The position numbers were made by a program, and so were the translations under genes. 64,000 nt of DNA from NCBI GenBank assembly GCA_025936675.1, contig JAICSX010000003.1, positions 36,974 through 100,973 on the forward strand, in the 5' to 3' direction. Below, piece after piece: positions 17,747 to 26,138 of the stretch. Source of the stretch: Sphingomonas sp. (GTDB lineage: Bacteria; Pseudomonadota; Alphaproteobacteria; Sphingomonadales; Sphingomonadaceae). The notes under the pieces are model-generated. The model searched no databases. It was not told where the DNA came from and saw only the letters and a program-made list of their open reading frames with translations. The number at the start of each line of letters is the position of its first letter. The stretch's first letter is position 1.

Positions 17747-18508
17747 TTACCACTTGGCGTCGGGATAGGTGCGCGGAAGGAACTGCATCACCGCGAGCAG
17801 GTGCCCGAGATGCTCACTGTGGTGTCCGCGCCGTCCGCCGAGGATCGGACGCTGGTCAGCGGGCGCTTCCAATTTCGCGTCGCCGAGCACCGCAGCGATC
17901 GCCGAGCGATATTCGTCTTCGAATTCGTGCGGATCGGGCGCAATTCCAGCATCGATCGCCATCTGCAGAGCCTCGTCGACCTCGAACAATTCGGGGATGA
18001 AGCGCCAATTCCAGTCGAAGCCATCAGTCATCCTTCGCGCACTCTCTTCCGTCCCGTCGCCGAGCCGGATCGTCCAGTCGGCGGCGAGTTCACGATGGTA
18101 GGCGACTTCCTTCACCGCCTTGTGCGCGAATTCACTCAGGAACTTGTCGCTGGAGTTCTGCAGCCGCTGCAGAAGCATGTGCTGCCAGGTCGTGTAGAGC
18201 AGGTGCCGAGCGATGGTCTGCGTGAAGTCGCCGTTGGGCTGCTCAACCAGCAGGCAGTTCCGGAAATCGAGCACGTCGCGGTGAAACGCGAGCTTGTCGC
18301 CGTCCCCCGCCTCACCCAACAGAAGCGTCGCCTGCCCGATGAGGTCGAGCGCCAGGTTCGCCAAGCTGATGTCGACTTCGAGCACCGGCCCGTGCCCGCA
18401 CCATTCGCTGACGCGCTGGCCCAGCACCAGGACGTCGTCGCCAAGGCGCAGGAGATACTCAGTGCGGGGATCGACGGCGCCACACACTTCTGACGAAGCG
18501 GTCGCCAT
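17747..18508 (-). CDS. paaC: Phenylacetyl-CoA epoxidase structural subunit PaaC
   Basis: 253 aa, the usual PaaC length. PaaC has a ferritin-like helical fold like PaaA but lacks a working di-iron site, and pairs with it in the (PaaAC) core of the ring epoxidase. Recognisable stretches are LRLGDDVLVLGQRVSEWCGHGP at the N-terminus, then DIGQATLLLGEAGDGDKLAF-like and KEVAYHRELAADW segments. The paaB stop and the paaC start share a base, and paaE follows at once. Assignment is strengthened by the fixed gene order. Confidence 0.93.
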   Translation of the reverse strand: MATASSEVCGAVDPRTEYLLRLGDDVLVLGQRVSEWCGHGPVLEVDISLANLALDLIGQATLLLGEAGDGDKLAFHRDVLDFRNCLLVEQPNGDFTQTIARHLLYTTWQHMLLQRLQNSSDKFLSEFAHKAVKEVAYHRELAADWTIRLGDGTEESARRMTDGFDWNWRFIPELFEVDEALQMAIDAGIAPDPHEFEDEYRSAIAAVLGDAKLEAPADQRPILGGRRGHHSEHLGHLLAVMQFLPRTYPDAKW

Positions 18509-18792
18509 CAGATGTGCTTCACCTCGTCGGGGATGTCGTAGAAGGTCGGGTGGCGGTAGATCTTGCTTTCCGCGGGCTCGAACAGCTCACCGACCTGGTC
18601 AGGGTCGCTCGCGACGATCTCCGACGACGGCACAACCCACAGGCTCACTCCTTCGAGCCGCCGCGTGTACGTGTCGCGCGCGTGGGCGAGCGCGAGCTCC
18701 GCGTCAGGAGCATGAACGCTGCCAACGTGGCGATGAGAGAGCCCGCCCTTAGAGCGGACGAAAACTTCCCAGAGCGGCCAGTCACTGCTCAA
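18508..18792 (-). CDS. paaB: Phenylacetyl-CoA epoxidase subunit PaaB
   Basis: A 94-aa PaaB. It begins [20 protein letters not shown] followed by [21 protein letters not shown], which is the family pattern, and it ends in the [11 protein letters not shown] tail. PaaB is needed for epoxidase activity and bridges the PaaAC units. It overlaps paaA by 4 bases (ATGA) and shares one base with paaC, so the three are translationally coupled. Confidence 0.94.
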   Translation of the reverse strand: MSSDWPLWEVFVRSKGGLSHRHVGSVHAPDAELALAHARDTYTRRLEGVSLWVVPSSEIVASDPDQVGELFEPAESKIYRHPTFYDIPDEVKHI

Positions 18793-19769
18793 GCGGCCTT
18801 CCTCTCGCGCCGCTTCGCTTCATGCGCCGCGGCAGCTTCGCGCACCCATGCGCCCTTCTCCCATGCCTCGCGCCGCGCCTTCATGCGTTCCTTGGCGACC
18901 GGGCCTTCGCCGCGGACTACCGCGTAGAATTCTTCCCAATCGATGGTGCCGAAATCGTAGCCGCCCTTCTCCCCGTTCCACTTGAGGTCCGGGTCCGGCA
19001 CCTTCAGCCCAAGGAAGTCCGCCTGCGGGACGGTGATGTCGACGAACTTCTGCCGGAGTTCGTCATTGGTCTCGCGCTTGATCCGCCAGCGCATCGACTG
19101 CGCCGTGTTCGGGCTGTCGGCGTCCGGCGGGCCGAACATCATCAAGCTCGGCCACCACCAGCGGTCGAGCGCGTCCTGCGCCATCCTTTTCTGTTCGGCC
19201 GTGCCGTTGGCGAGCGCGATCATGATCTCGTAGCCCTGGCGCTGGTGGAAGCTCTCCTCCTTGCACACTCGAACCATCGCGCGGGCATAAGGCCCGTAGC
19301 TCGTCCGCTGCAGCGGCACCTGGTTCATGATCGCCGCGCCGTCGACTAGCCAGCCGATCGCGCCGATGTCCGCCCAGGTCAGCGTCGGGTAATTGAAGAT
19401 GGTGGAGTACTTGGCTTTTCCGCTGTGAAGCGCCTCGATCATCTGCTCGCGGCTCGTGCCGAGCGTCTCTGCAGCGCAATAGAGGTAGAGCCCGTGGCCC
19501 GCCTCGTCCTGCACCTTGGCGAGCAGGATCGCCTTGCGCCGCAATGACGGCGCGCGCGTGATCCAGTTGCCCTCCGGGAGCATGCCAACGATCTCGCTAT
19601 GCGCATGCTGGCTGATCTGCCGCGTCAGCGTCCGCCGGTAAGCCTCGGGCATCCAGTCCTTCGGCTCGATGAAATCGTCGGCGGCAACCCGCGCCTCGAA
19701 TGCCTCGAGAAGCTTCGGGTCCTCGAGATTTTCGATCTTGGCCGTCTTCTGAAGCTCGGTCGTGTACAT
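18789..19769 (-). CDS. paaA: Phenylacetyl-CoA 1,2-epoxidase catalytic subunit PaaA
   Basis: 326 aa. PaaA holds the di-iron site that inserts oxygen into the ring of phenylacetyl-CoA to give the 1,2-epoxide. Iron ligands are visible in [17 protein letters not shown] (E-x2-H) and in [13 protein letters not shown] (E-x2-H). The N-terminal [22 protein letters not shown] is typical, including the phenylacetyl-CoA-binding region. It is first of the epoxidase genes, 31 bases after paaI. No separate promoter is evident in that gap, so it probably belongs to the paaI transcript. Confidence 0.96.
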   Translation of the reverse strand: MYTTELQKTAKIENLEDPKLLEAFEARVAADDFIEPKDWMPEAYRRTLTRQISQHAHSEIVGMLPEGNWITRAPSLRRKAILLAKVQDEAGHGLYLYCAAETLGTSREQMIEALHSGKAKYSTIFNYPTLTWADIGAIGWLVDGAAIMNQVPLQRTSYGPYARAMVRVCKEESFHQRQGYEIMIALANGTAEQKRMAQDALDRWWWPSLMMFGPPDADSPNTAQSMRWRIKRETNDELRQKFVDITVPQADFLGLKVPDPDLKWNGEKGGYDFGTIDWEEFYAVVRGEGPVAKERMKARREAWEKGAWVREAAAAHEAKRRERKAA

Positions 19770-19800
19770 GGCTGCGATGTAGTCCGTGCGCGGTTAACGT

Positions 19801-20226
19801 TCAAATCTCGACGACAGCTCCGCCGAGCGTTCGCGAATAGCCGGTGAACTCGGCGATCGTCCGGCCGTCGCTGGTGCGCACCGTTACGCGCGTCACTCCG
19901 CTACGGCCCGCAGTTGCCGCCTCCTCGCCTTCGGCAACCAAAGTTTCGCCCTCGGTCGCGCTGCCAAGGAAGATGATTCCCGCCTGCGCTGCGACGGTCT
20001 TCTCGTTCTTACCGTTGCAGACATAAGCGAACGCAGTGTCGGCGAGTGCGAACACCATGCCGCCGTGGACGATCCCGTGGCCGTTGAGCATGTCGGCGCG
20101 GACCTTCATCGACAGCCGCGCATGGCCCGCGCGCGCTTCCTCGATCCGGATGCCCCACGCCGGGCCGGTGCCCTCGGCGGCGAGCATCGCGCGCGCCACC
20201 CGGTTCGCGAGTTCGTTTGCGTCCAC
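19801..20226 (-). CDS. paaI: Hydroxyphenylacetyl-CoA thioesterase PaaI
   Basis: A 141-aa hotdog-fold thioesterase. LNGHGIVHGGMVFALADTAF holds the catalytic and CoA-binding core. PaaI hydrolyses aromatic acyl-CoA thioesters that would otherwise trap CoA when the pathway stalls. It is first gene of the minus-strand run paaI-A-B-C-E-aminotransferase-E1-E2. Its start is only 26 bases from the paaG start on the other strand, so its promoter must lie at least partly within the paaG coding region. Confidence 0.9.
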   Translation of the reverse strand: MDANELANRVARAMLAAEGTGPAWGIRIEEARAGHARLSMKVRADMLNGHGIVHGGMVFALADTAFAYVCNGKNEKTVAAQAGIIFLGSATEGETLVAEGEEAATAGRSGVTRVTVRTSDGRTIAEFTGYSRTLGGAVVEI

Positions 20227-20252
20227 GCCCCCTCCTTCGCTACGCGCGTGGA

Positions 20253-21032
20253 ATGGCTTACGAGACCATTGACTTCAAGACTGATGGGCCCGTCGCGCGC
20301 ATCACGCTGAGCCGGCCGGACCGGCTCAACAGCTTCACGGTACAGATGCACGAAGAGCTGCGCGACGCGCTGGCGAACCTCGGCGAGGCTCGCGTGGTCG
20401 TGCTGACCGGCGCGGGCCGCGGCTTCTGCGCCGGGCAGGACCTCAACGACCGCGCGGTCGCGCCGGGCGAAGCCGTCGATCTCGGCGAGACGGTTCAGGT
20501 TAGCTGGAACCCTCTGGTCCGCACGCTGACTTCAATGCCCCAACCTGTAATCGCCCGCGTCAACGGCGTCGCAGCCGGCGCCGGAGCCAATATCGCGCTC
20601 GCGTGCGATATCGTCGTCGCGGCGAGATCAGCCAAGTTCATCCAGAGCTTCTCGGCGATCGGCCTCATTCCCGACAGCGGCGGCACCTGGGCGCTTCCAC
20701 GGCTCGTCGGGCAAGCGCGCGCTCTCGGCCTCGGCCTCACCGGCGAGCCCCTGCCCGCCGAGAAAGCCGCCGAATGGGGAATGATCTGGAAGGCCGTTGA
20801 CGACGATGCGCTCGACGCAGAGGTGAATACGATCGCCAACAAGCTTGCCTCACTTCCGCCGCTCGGGCTCGCCGCGATCAAGGAGATGATCCGATCGAGC
20901 TGGCAGTACAGCCTGGACGAGGAGCTCGAGCGACAGGCGGGTGCGATGCGCCGCCTCGGCTTCACCCAGGATTATCGCGAGGGCGTCGCCGCCTTCCTCG
21001 AGAAGCGAACGCCGAAGTTCACCGGCCGCTAG
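20253..21032 (+). CDS. paaG: 1,2-epoxyphenylacetyl-CoA isomerase PaaG
   Basis: A 259-aa crotonase. GRGFCAGQDLNDR is the oxyanion and CoA loop, and IGLIPDSGGTWALPRLVG carries the catalytic Asp found in isomerases of this group. PaaG converts the epoxide made by PaaABCE to the seven-membered oxepin-CoA. ATG 20253 starts exactly at the conserved MAYETIDFKTDGPVARITL and is preferred over an upstream start that would overlap paaI. The 3' end shares a CTAG with the convergent dehydratase gene. Confidence 0.92.
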   Translation: MAYETIDFKTDGPVARITLSRPDRLNSFTVQMHEELRDALANLGEARVVVLTGAGRGFCAGQDLNDRAVAPGEAVDLGETVQVSWNPLVRTLTSMPQPVIARVNGVAAGAGANIALACDIVVAARSAKFIQSFSAIGLIPDSGGTWALPRLVGQARALGLGLTGEPLPAEKAAEWGMIWKAVDDDALDAEVNTIANKLASLPPLGLAAIKEMIRSSWQYSLDEELERQAGAMRRLGFTQDYREGVAAFLEKRTPKFTGR

Positions 21033-21985
21033 GCGGTCACCAGCTCGGCAAACTTGTCGAGGTCGATATTGCCGCCCGAGACGACGCAAACGATCGGGCC
21101 TTCCAGTGTTTCGTCCGACAGCGCCGCGGCAAGCGCAAGCGCGCCGGCGCCCTCGGCGACGACCCGCGCTTTCTCTGCCATCAGCCGCATGGCGTCACGC
21201 ACCTGGTCGAGCGTCACCGTGATCGAGCCGTCGACGACCGCCTGCATCCGCTGCCACATGCGCTCGGTCACGCTCTTTCCGCCGGCGCCATCCACGAACG
21301 ACGCCTGCCAGTCCGGCAACCGCCGCGGGCCGCCATGCTCGAGCGAATAAGCGTAAGGCGCCGCAGTCTCGGGCTCCGCGCCAAGGACCTTCACGTGCGG
21401 CTTGAGTGCCTTCACCGCGCTTCCGACGCCGGTGATCAGCCCGCCGCCGCCGATCGCGGCGATCACCGTGCGCACGTCGGGCAAATCCTCGACGATCTCG
21501 AGCCCCATCGTGCCGTGCCCGGCGATGAAATCATGATTGTCGAAGGGGTGGACAAAGGTGCCATCCATCCCGTCGAACGAATGGCTTTCCGCGGCGACCC
21601 ACGCGTCTTCGTATGACACCGGGACGATCGTCGCGCCGAGTGCACGCATCCGGTCGAGCTTGGTTTGCGGCGCCGTCTCGATCGCCACGACCGAGCAGGG
21701 AACCCCGAACTCCCGCGCGGCATAAGCGACGCCCTGCCCCGCGTTGCCTGCACTGATCGTCCAAACCCCTCGCGCGCGCTCCTCGTCCGACAGGCTCGCG
21801 ACGGCATTGGCGCCGCCGCGGATCTTGTAGGCGTTGGTCGGCTGTAGATTCTCGAGCTTCAAATAGATTTCGCGAGGGTCGCCGCAGTCGAGCTTCACCA
21901 GCGGCGTCCGAAGCACCGTACTCGCGATGCGTCCGCGTGCATCCTCGATGTCGGAAAGAGCGATCGGCCGGACGGGGGGAATCAT
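21029..21985 (-). CDS. Threonine/serine dehydratase family PLP enzyme
   Basis: A 318-aa fold-type II PLP enzyme. The PLP lysine lies in LQPTNAYKIRGGANA, the phosphate loop is IGGGGLITGVG, and VSGGNID is the C-terminal cofactor contact. There is no C-terminal regulatory domain, so it resembles catabolic threonine deaminases and serine racemases rather than IlvA. ATG 21985 has GGAGGAGGG just upstream; the frame is open 49 codons further but that part reads as non-coding. No clear link to the paa genes. Confidence 0.88.
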   Translation of the reverse strand: MIPPVRPIALSDIEDARGRIASTVLRTPLVKLDCGDPREIYLKLENLQPTNAYKIRGGANAVASLSDEERARGVWTISAGNAGQGVAYAAREFGVPCSVVAIETAPQTKLDRMRALGATIVPVSYEDAWVAAESHSFDGMDGTFVHPFDNHDFIAGHGTMGLEIVEDLPDVRTVIAAIGGGGLITGVGSAVKALKPHVKVLGAEPETAAPYAYSLEHGGPRRLPDWQASFVDGAGGKSVTERMWQRMQAVVDGSITVTLDQVRDAMRLMAEKARVVAEGAGALALAAALSDETLEGPIVCVVSGGNIDLDKFAELVTA

Positions 21986-22075
21986 GCGCCCTCCTCCCAC
22001 GCGCAAAAGCGCGCTGCAACCCTCCCCCGCGCCGTTCGTTGCGCCCTCTAAACAACTATAAGAGGAGAGCACCCC

Positions 22076-22228
22076 ATGGGTCTCATCATCGTCATCATCC
22101 TTATCCTGCTGCTGGTCGGCGCGGTCCCGCACTGGGGCTACAGCAGGGGCTGGGGCTACGGCCCGTCGGGTCTGCTAGGCCTGATCCTGATCATCGTCGT
22201 GATCCTGCTTCTGATGGGCCGCCTCTAA
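22076..22228 (+). CDS. Small hydrophobic DUF3309-type protein
   Basis: A 50-aa protein: two hydrophobic helices (residues 2-17 and 32-48) joined by a Gly/Tyr/Trp-rich loop (HWGYSRGWGYGPSG). This is the DUF3309 pattern, common in proteobacteria, with no known function. AGGAG lies 8 bases before the ATG. The gene stands alone, divergent from the dehydratase, and its TAA overlaps the stop of the convergent kinase-like gene. Confidence 0.85.
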   Translation: MGLIIVIILILLLVGAVPHWGYSRGWGYGPSGLLGLILIIVVILLLMGRL

Positions 22229-23247
22229 GCGGTCGCTCCAGCCTTTAGCGCGAACGCCCACGCTGCCCCTGCCAGCGTGGGCACCCGCTTCGCCATCTGG
22301 GCGGCGTGGGCGCTCGATGCCGTCCCGTCGATCACGCGCTTCTTGATGCCCTGCACGATTCCGGCGAGCCGGAAGAGATTGTAGGCGAAATACCAGTCGA
22401 GCTTGTCGGCGACAGCGACTCCCGACCCTGTCGAATAGAGTTCGACGATCTCGTCGATTGTGGGAATTCCGAGCTCCTGCAGATCGAGACCTGCAAGACC
22501 CGCGTTCCCATCGGCGGGCATCACCCACTGCATTGCGAGATAGGAGAAGTCCGCGAGCGGATCGCCGAGCGTCGCCAGCTCCCAGTCGAGCACGGCGGTG
22601 AGCCGGCGGTCATCGAACAGCACGTTGTCGATCCGGTAATCGCCATGAACGACCGACACGCGGGACTGCTCGGGCAAGCTCGCCGGCAGATAGTCGATCA
22701 GCCGCTCCATCTCCGGCAGCTCGTCGGTCTGCGAATCCCGATATTGCCGCGTCCAGCGCGCTACCTGCCGCTCGAAATAGTTTCCGGGCTTGCCGAAGTC
22801 GCTTAGCCCGGCGCTGATCGGGTCGATATTGTGGAGGTCGGCGAGCGTCAAAACCAGCTGTTCATACATCCGGCGTCGAGCCGCCGGGTCGAACTCCGGA
22901 AGAGCTCCATCCGTGTACGCGCGGCCCTTGGCCAGCTCCATCACGTAGAAGATCGCGCCGATCACGTCCGCATCGGTGCACAGCGCGAATGGCCGCGGCA
23001 CCGGAAAGCCGAGCGGGTGAAGCGCGGAGATCAGCCGATATTCGCGGTCGACCGCGTGCGCGCTCGGCAGCAGCGGGCCGAAGGGCTTGCGGCGCAACAC
23101 ATAATCGCCCGACGCAGCGCTGATCCGATAGGTCGGGTTGGACTGCCCCCAGGCGAATTTCTCGAGCTTGAACGGCCCTCGAAACCCTTCAACGTTGGCC
23201 TCGAGCCATCGGCCGAGCGCAGCTTCGTCAATCGGCTGATCGCTCAC
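22225..23247 (-). CDS. Aminoglycoside-phosphotransferase-fold kinase, ACAD10/11 and LvaA type
   Basis: A 340-aa kinase-like protein. [10 protein letters not shown] is the nucleotide loop, RRKPFG contains the ATP-binding Lys, [13 protein letters not shown] is the Brenner-type catalytic loop, and [15 protein letters not shown] carries the metal-binding Asp. This branch includes the N-terminal domain of ACAD10/ACAD11 and Pseudomonas LvaA, which phosphorylate 4-hydroxyacyl-CoA. The acyl-CoA dehydrogenase gene upstream overlaps it by 4 bases, so the two mirror the two halves of ACAD11. Substrate is inferred. Confidence 0.8.
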   Translation of the reverse strand: MSDQPIDEAALGRWLEANVEGFRGPFKLEKFAWGQSNPTYRISAASGDYVLRRKPFGPLLPSAHAVDREYRLISALHPLGFPVPRPFALCTDADVIGAIFYVMELAKGRAYTDGALPEFDPAARRRMYEQLVLTLADLHNIDPISAGLSDFGKPGNYFERQVARWTRQYRDSQTDELPEMERLIDYLPASLPEQSRVSVVHGDYRIDNVLFDDRRLTAVLDWELATLGDPLADFSYLAMQWVMPADGNAGLAGLDLQELGIPTIDEIVELYSTGSGVAVADKLDWYFAYNLFRLAGIVQGIKKRVIDGTASSAHAAQMAKRVPTLAGAAWAFALKAGATA

Positions 23248-24479
23248 CGGTGCTTCTTATACTCCAGCCGGGCGATGGCTCGGCGATGGACCTCGTCGGG
23301 CCCATCCGCCAGGCGCAGCGTCCGGATCGACGCATAAGCGCGCGCCAGCCCCGCATCCTCCGACACGCCCGCGGCGCCGAACGCCTGGATCGCATCGTCG
23401 ATGATCTTGAGCGCCATGATCGGTGCCGCGACCTTGATCATCGCGATCTCGCCCTGCGCCGCCTTGTTGCCGGCCTTGTCCATCATGTCGGCGGCCTTGA
23501 GGCACAGAAGGCGAGTCATCTCGATGTCGATGCGCGCGTTGGCGATGCGCTCTTCCCACACGCCCTGCTCCGCCAATGTCTTGCCGAACGCGGTCCGGCT
23601 CATCAGCCGCTTTACCATCGCGCCGAGCGCTTCCTCGGCCGCGCCGATGGTGCGCATGCAATGGTGGATCCGCCCCGGCCCGAGGCGCCCTTGCGCGATC
23701 TCGAACCCCCTGCCCTCGCCGAGCAACATGTTCGACGGCGGCACGCGGACGTCGGTTAGCTCGATCTCCATGTGGCCGTGCGGAGCGTCGTCATAGCCGA
23801 ACACCGGGAGGTGCCGCTTGATCGTCACGCCCGGTGCATCGAGCGGCACCAGGATCATCGACTGCTGCTTGTGAAGCTCGGCCGATGGGTCGGTCTTGCC
23901 CATCAGGATCGCGACCTTGCAGCGCGGATCGCCGGCGCCGCTCGACCACCATTTGCGGCCGTTGATCACATATTCGTTGCCGCGCATCTCGATGCTGCAC
24001 TTGATGTTGGTCGCGTCCGATGAGGCGACGTCCGGCTCGGTCATCAGGAAGGCCGAGCGGATTTCGCCCTCCATCAGCGGCTTCAGCCACTCGTCCTTCT
24101 GCTCGCGCGTGCCGTAGCGGTTGATGACCTCCATGTTGCCGGTGTCGGGGGCCGAGCAGTTGAACACCTCGGACGCAAAGCCGATGTGGCCCATTTCCTC
24201 GGCGCAGAAGGCGTATTGGAGGTTGCTGAGCGCCGGTCCGTCGAACGCGAAGCTGTCGTCGACCGGCGTCGCGCCGTGCGAGGGCGGCATGAACAGGTTC
24301 CAGAGCCCTTCTGCCTTTGCTTTCGCCTTCAACTCCTCGATGACCGGAAGCACCTTCCAGCGCTCGCCTTCGCGCTGCTGCGCTTCGTAATCGGGGACGC
24401 GCGGGCGGACATGCTCGTCCATGAAGGCGCGGACGCGGTCGCGCCACTCAGTCTCCGCCGGCCCAAGGCTGAAATCCAT
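23244..24479 (-). CDS. Acyl-CoA dehydrogenase paired with the kinase (ACAD11-like)
   Basis: A 411-aa flavoenzyme. [20 protein letters not shown] and [19 protein letters not shown] are the flavin- and substrate-binding middle-domain motifs; [20 protein letters not shown] is the C-terminal FAD contact. The WWSSGA form and the short C-terminus ([17 protein letters not shown]) are those of the ACAD10/11 branch. It probably eliminates phosphate from, or desaturates, the phosphorylated hydroxyacyl-CoA made by the partner kinase. First gene of a two-gene operon with an ATGA junction; it diverges from an SDR gene with 46 bases between starts. Confidence 0.88.
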   Translation of the reverse strand: MDFSLGPAETEWRDRVRAFMDEHVRPRVPDYEAQQREGERWKVLPVIEELKAKAKAEGLWNLFMPPSHGATPVDDSFAFDGPALSNLQYAFCAEEMGHIGFASEVFNCSAPDTGNMEVINRYGTREQKDEWLKPLMEGEIRSAFLMTEPDVASSDATNIKCSIEMRGNEYVINGRKWWSSGAGDPRCKVAILMGKTDPSAELHKQQSMILVPLDAPGVTIKRHLPVFGYDDAPHGHMEIELTDVRVPPSNMLLGEGRGFEIAQGRLGPGRIHHCMRTIGAAEEALGAMVKRLMSRTAFGKTLAEQGVWEERIANARIDIEMTRLLCLKAADMMDKAGNKAAQGEIAMIKVAAPIMALKIIDDAIQAFGAAGVSEDAGLARAYASIRTLRLADGPDEVHRRAIARLEYKKHR

Positions 24480-24525
24480 CGTCAGCCGCCTATCAGCAAC
24501 AGTGTCAGTTGGCTATGAGGCCGGC

Positions 24526-25278
24526 ATGGTACGGCTTGCAGGCAAGGTCGCGATCGTCACCGGCGCGGCGTCGGGCATCGGCAAGGCGACGGTCGAGCTG
24601 TTCCGGAGAGAAGGCGCGACGGTCGTCGGTGCCGACGTCGGCGAAGGCGCGGACGTTACCGCTGACGCGGGCAGCGAAGCCGACGTCCACGCATTGGTCG
24701 AACGCGTCGCTCGGGAGCATGGCGGGCTCGACATCTACTTCGCCAATGCCGGTATTTCGGGCGGTTTCGCCTCCATCGCCGAACAGACTGCCGGGGACTG
24801 GGCCGAGATATTGCGCGTCAACCTCATCGGCCCGTTCCTCGCGGTCAAACATGCAGCGCCGCTGATGAACCTGCGCGGTGGCGGCTCGATCATCTGCACC
24901 GCGAGTGTCGCCGGCCTTCGAGCGGGAGCGGGCGGTGCGGCTTATTCGGCATCGAAGGCGGGGGTGATCAGCCTGGTGCAATCGGCGGCGCAGCAGCTCG
25001 CCGGGAGCGGAGTCCGGGTGAACGCGATCTGCCCGGGCCTGATCGAGACCGGCATGACCCGAGCCATCTACGAGCTGGCGCGGGCCAGCGGCCAGGAAGA
25101 GCGCCTAGGGGAGCTCAATCCACTCCGACGCGGCGGCGACCCCGACGAGATCGCGCACGCGGCGCTGTTCCTCGCGTCAGACGAGTCCAGCTACGTCAAT
25201 GGTGCTGCTTTGGTCGTCGACGGCGGCCTGTCGAGCAGCCATCCGACCGCGCGCAAGTTTGAGCTCAGGATGCTCTGA
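24526..25278 (+). CDS. Short-chain dehydrogenase/reductase (SDR)
   Basis: A 250-aa classical SDR: GxxxGxG cofactor loop in [15 protein letters not shown] in [12 protein letters not shown], catalytic Ser in TASVAGL and YSASKAG (Tyr and Lys), and a C-terminal [13 protein letters not shown]. It oxidises or reduces a hydroxyl or keto group with NAD(P). The ATG at 24526 has TGAGG upstream. It is divergent from the acyl-CoA dehydrogenase and could work in the same fatty or hydroxy-acid route, but this is position-based only. Confidence 0.87.
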   Translation: MVRLAGKVAIVTGAASGIGKATVELFRREGATVVGADVGEGADVTADAGSEADVHALVERVAREHGGLDIYFANAGISGGFASIAEQTAGDWAEILRVNLIGPFLAVKHAAPLMNLRGGGSIICTASVAGLRAGAGGAAYSASKAGVISLVQSAAQQLAGSGVRVNAICPGLIETGMTRAIYELARASGQEERLGELNPLRRGGDPDEIAHAALFLASDESSYVNGAALVVDGGLSSSHPTARKFELRML

Positions 25279-25290
25279 TGAATGCAGCCG

Positions 25291-26040
25291 CTAACGCGGC
25301 TTGCGGAATTTCAGGATGAACTGATCGGTCTTGCCGCGAATGCTGGGATCCTGAACCTTGGCCGTGTGAGGATCGGCTGGATTGCGCAGGATGCTGCTCT
25401 CACCGTCGAGCTTGAACCCCGCAGCCGCAACCTCCTGCTTGACCACTGTATCTTCGATGCGGTGGAGCGTCGACGTCTGGGTCGCGCCTGCGCCAGCGGC
25501 CGTCTCATGATCTTCGATCAGGTACGTCCCGCCGGGCTTCAGGACGCGAAATGCCTCCGCGTTATAGGCGTGAGCCGCGTCACCGGTCGGCAGCTTGCTG
25601 TTCTTGAAGTCGTGGTAGTTTTGCGTCGTCCAGACCATGTCGACTTTCCCGTCGACGGGAATCGTCCCAGGTGCGCCAGCGACGATCGTGAGGTTCGAAC
25701 GCTGTTGCGCGAGCGCCTGCAAGGCTGGCGACGGATGCGCGGTGATCGCATAGACGTGGCCCTTGGAACCCACGGCGCCCGTCAAAATCCGCGTGAAATA
25801 CCCGCCGCCGGGCGCCAGCTCGGCGATGCTCATTCCTGCATGAACGCCGGCGAACGAAAGAACTTCTGCCGGCTTCCGGTCGGCATCCCGTGCGACGTCT
25901 TCAGCAGGACGGACCGGGTCGGCAAGGACGGACTGAAACTGCACAGCGGAAGGCGGCGCAGCGATTGCGGTGCCGGTGGTTGCGATCGCCACACAACCAA
26001 GAGAAGCAAAAGTCTTCAGGCCTTGGATTAGCTTCGTCAT
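25291..26040 (-). CDS. Exported methyltransferase-like protein
   Basis: 249 aa. A signal peptide (TFASLGCVAIATTGTAIAAP, cleavage near residue 28) is followed by a class I methyltransferase-like domain: SIAELAPGGGYFTRIL resembles motif I, and FRVLKPGGTYLIEDHE is the motif VI region. Related predicted methyltransferases with signal peptides are widespread in proteobacteria, but none has a settled function known to me. SAM is not expected in the periplasm, so the protein may bind another ligand. It converges on the SDR gene with 12 bases between. Confidence 0.72.
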   Translation of the reverse strand: MTKLIQGLKTFASLGCVAIATTGTAIAAPPSAVQFQSVLADPVRPAEDVARDADRKPAEVLSFAGVHAGMSIAELAPGGGYFTRILTGAVGSKGHVYAITAHPSPALQALAQQRSNLTIVAGAPGTIPVDGKVDMVWTTQNYHDFKNSKLPTGDAAHAYNAEAFRVLKPGGTYLIEDHETAAGAGATQTSTLHRIEDTVVKQEVAAAGFKLDGESSILRNPADPHTAKVQDPSIRGKTDQFILKFRKPR

Positions 26041-26138
26041 GATGCCTCCCTGCGCTTATTCTTAGCCATTAGCGCTGCCTTTGCAGGATGTCTCCAGTAG
26101 TGACTTTAAGGGCGTCTTCGCGCAGTGACCAACGCGCG

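Noticed and set aside
16958..18493. 511-codon plus-strand frame
   Set aside because: Antisense to paaE and paaC, crossing the boundary of two well-supported genes.
25285..25301. Terminator between the SDR and methyltransferase-like genes
   Set aside because: AGCCGC-GTTA-GCGGCT forms only a 6-base stem with no U-tract; too weak to list as a feature.
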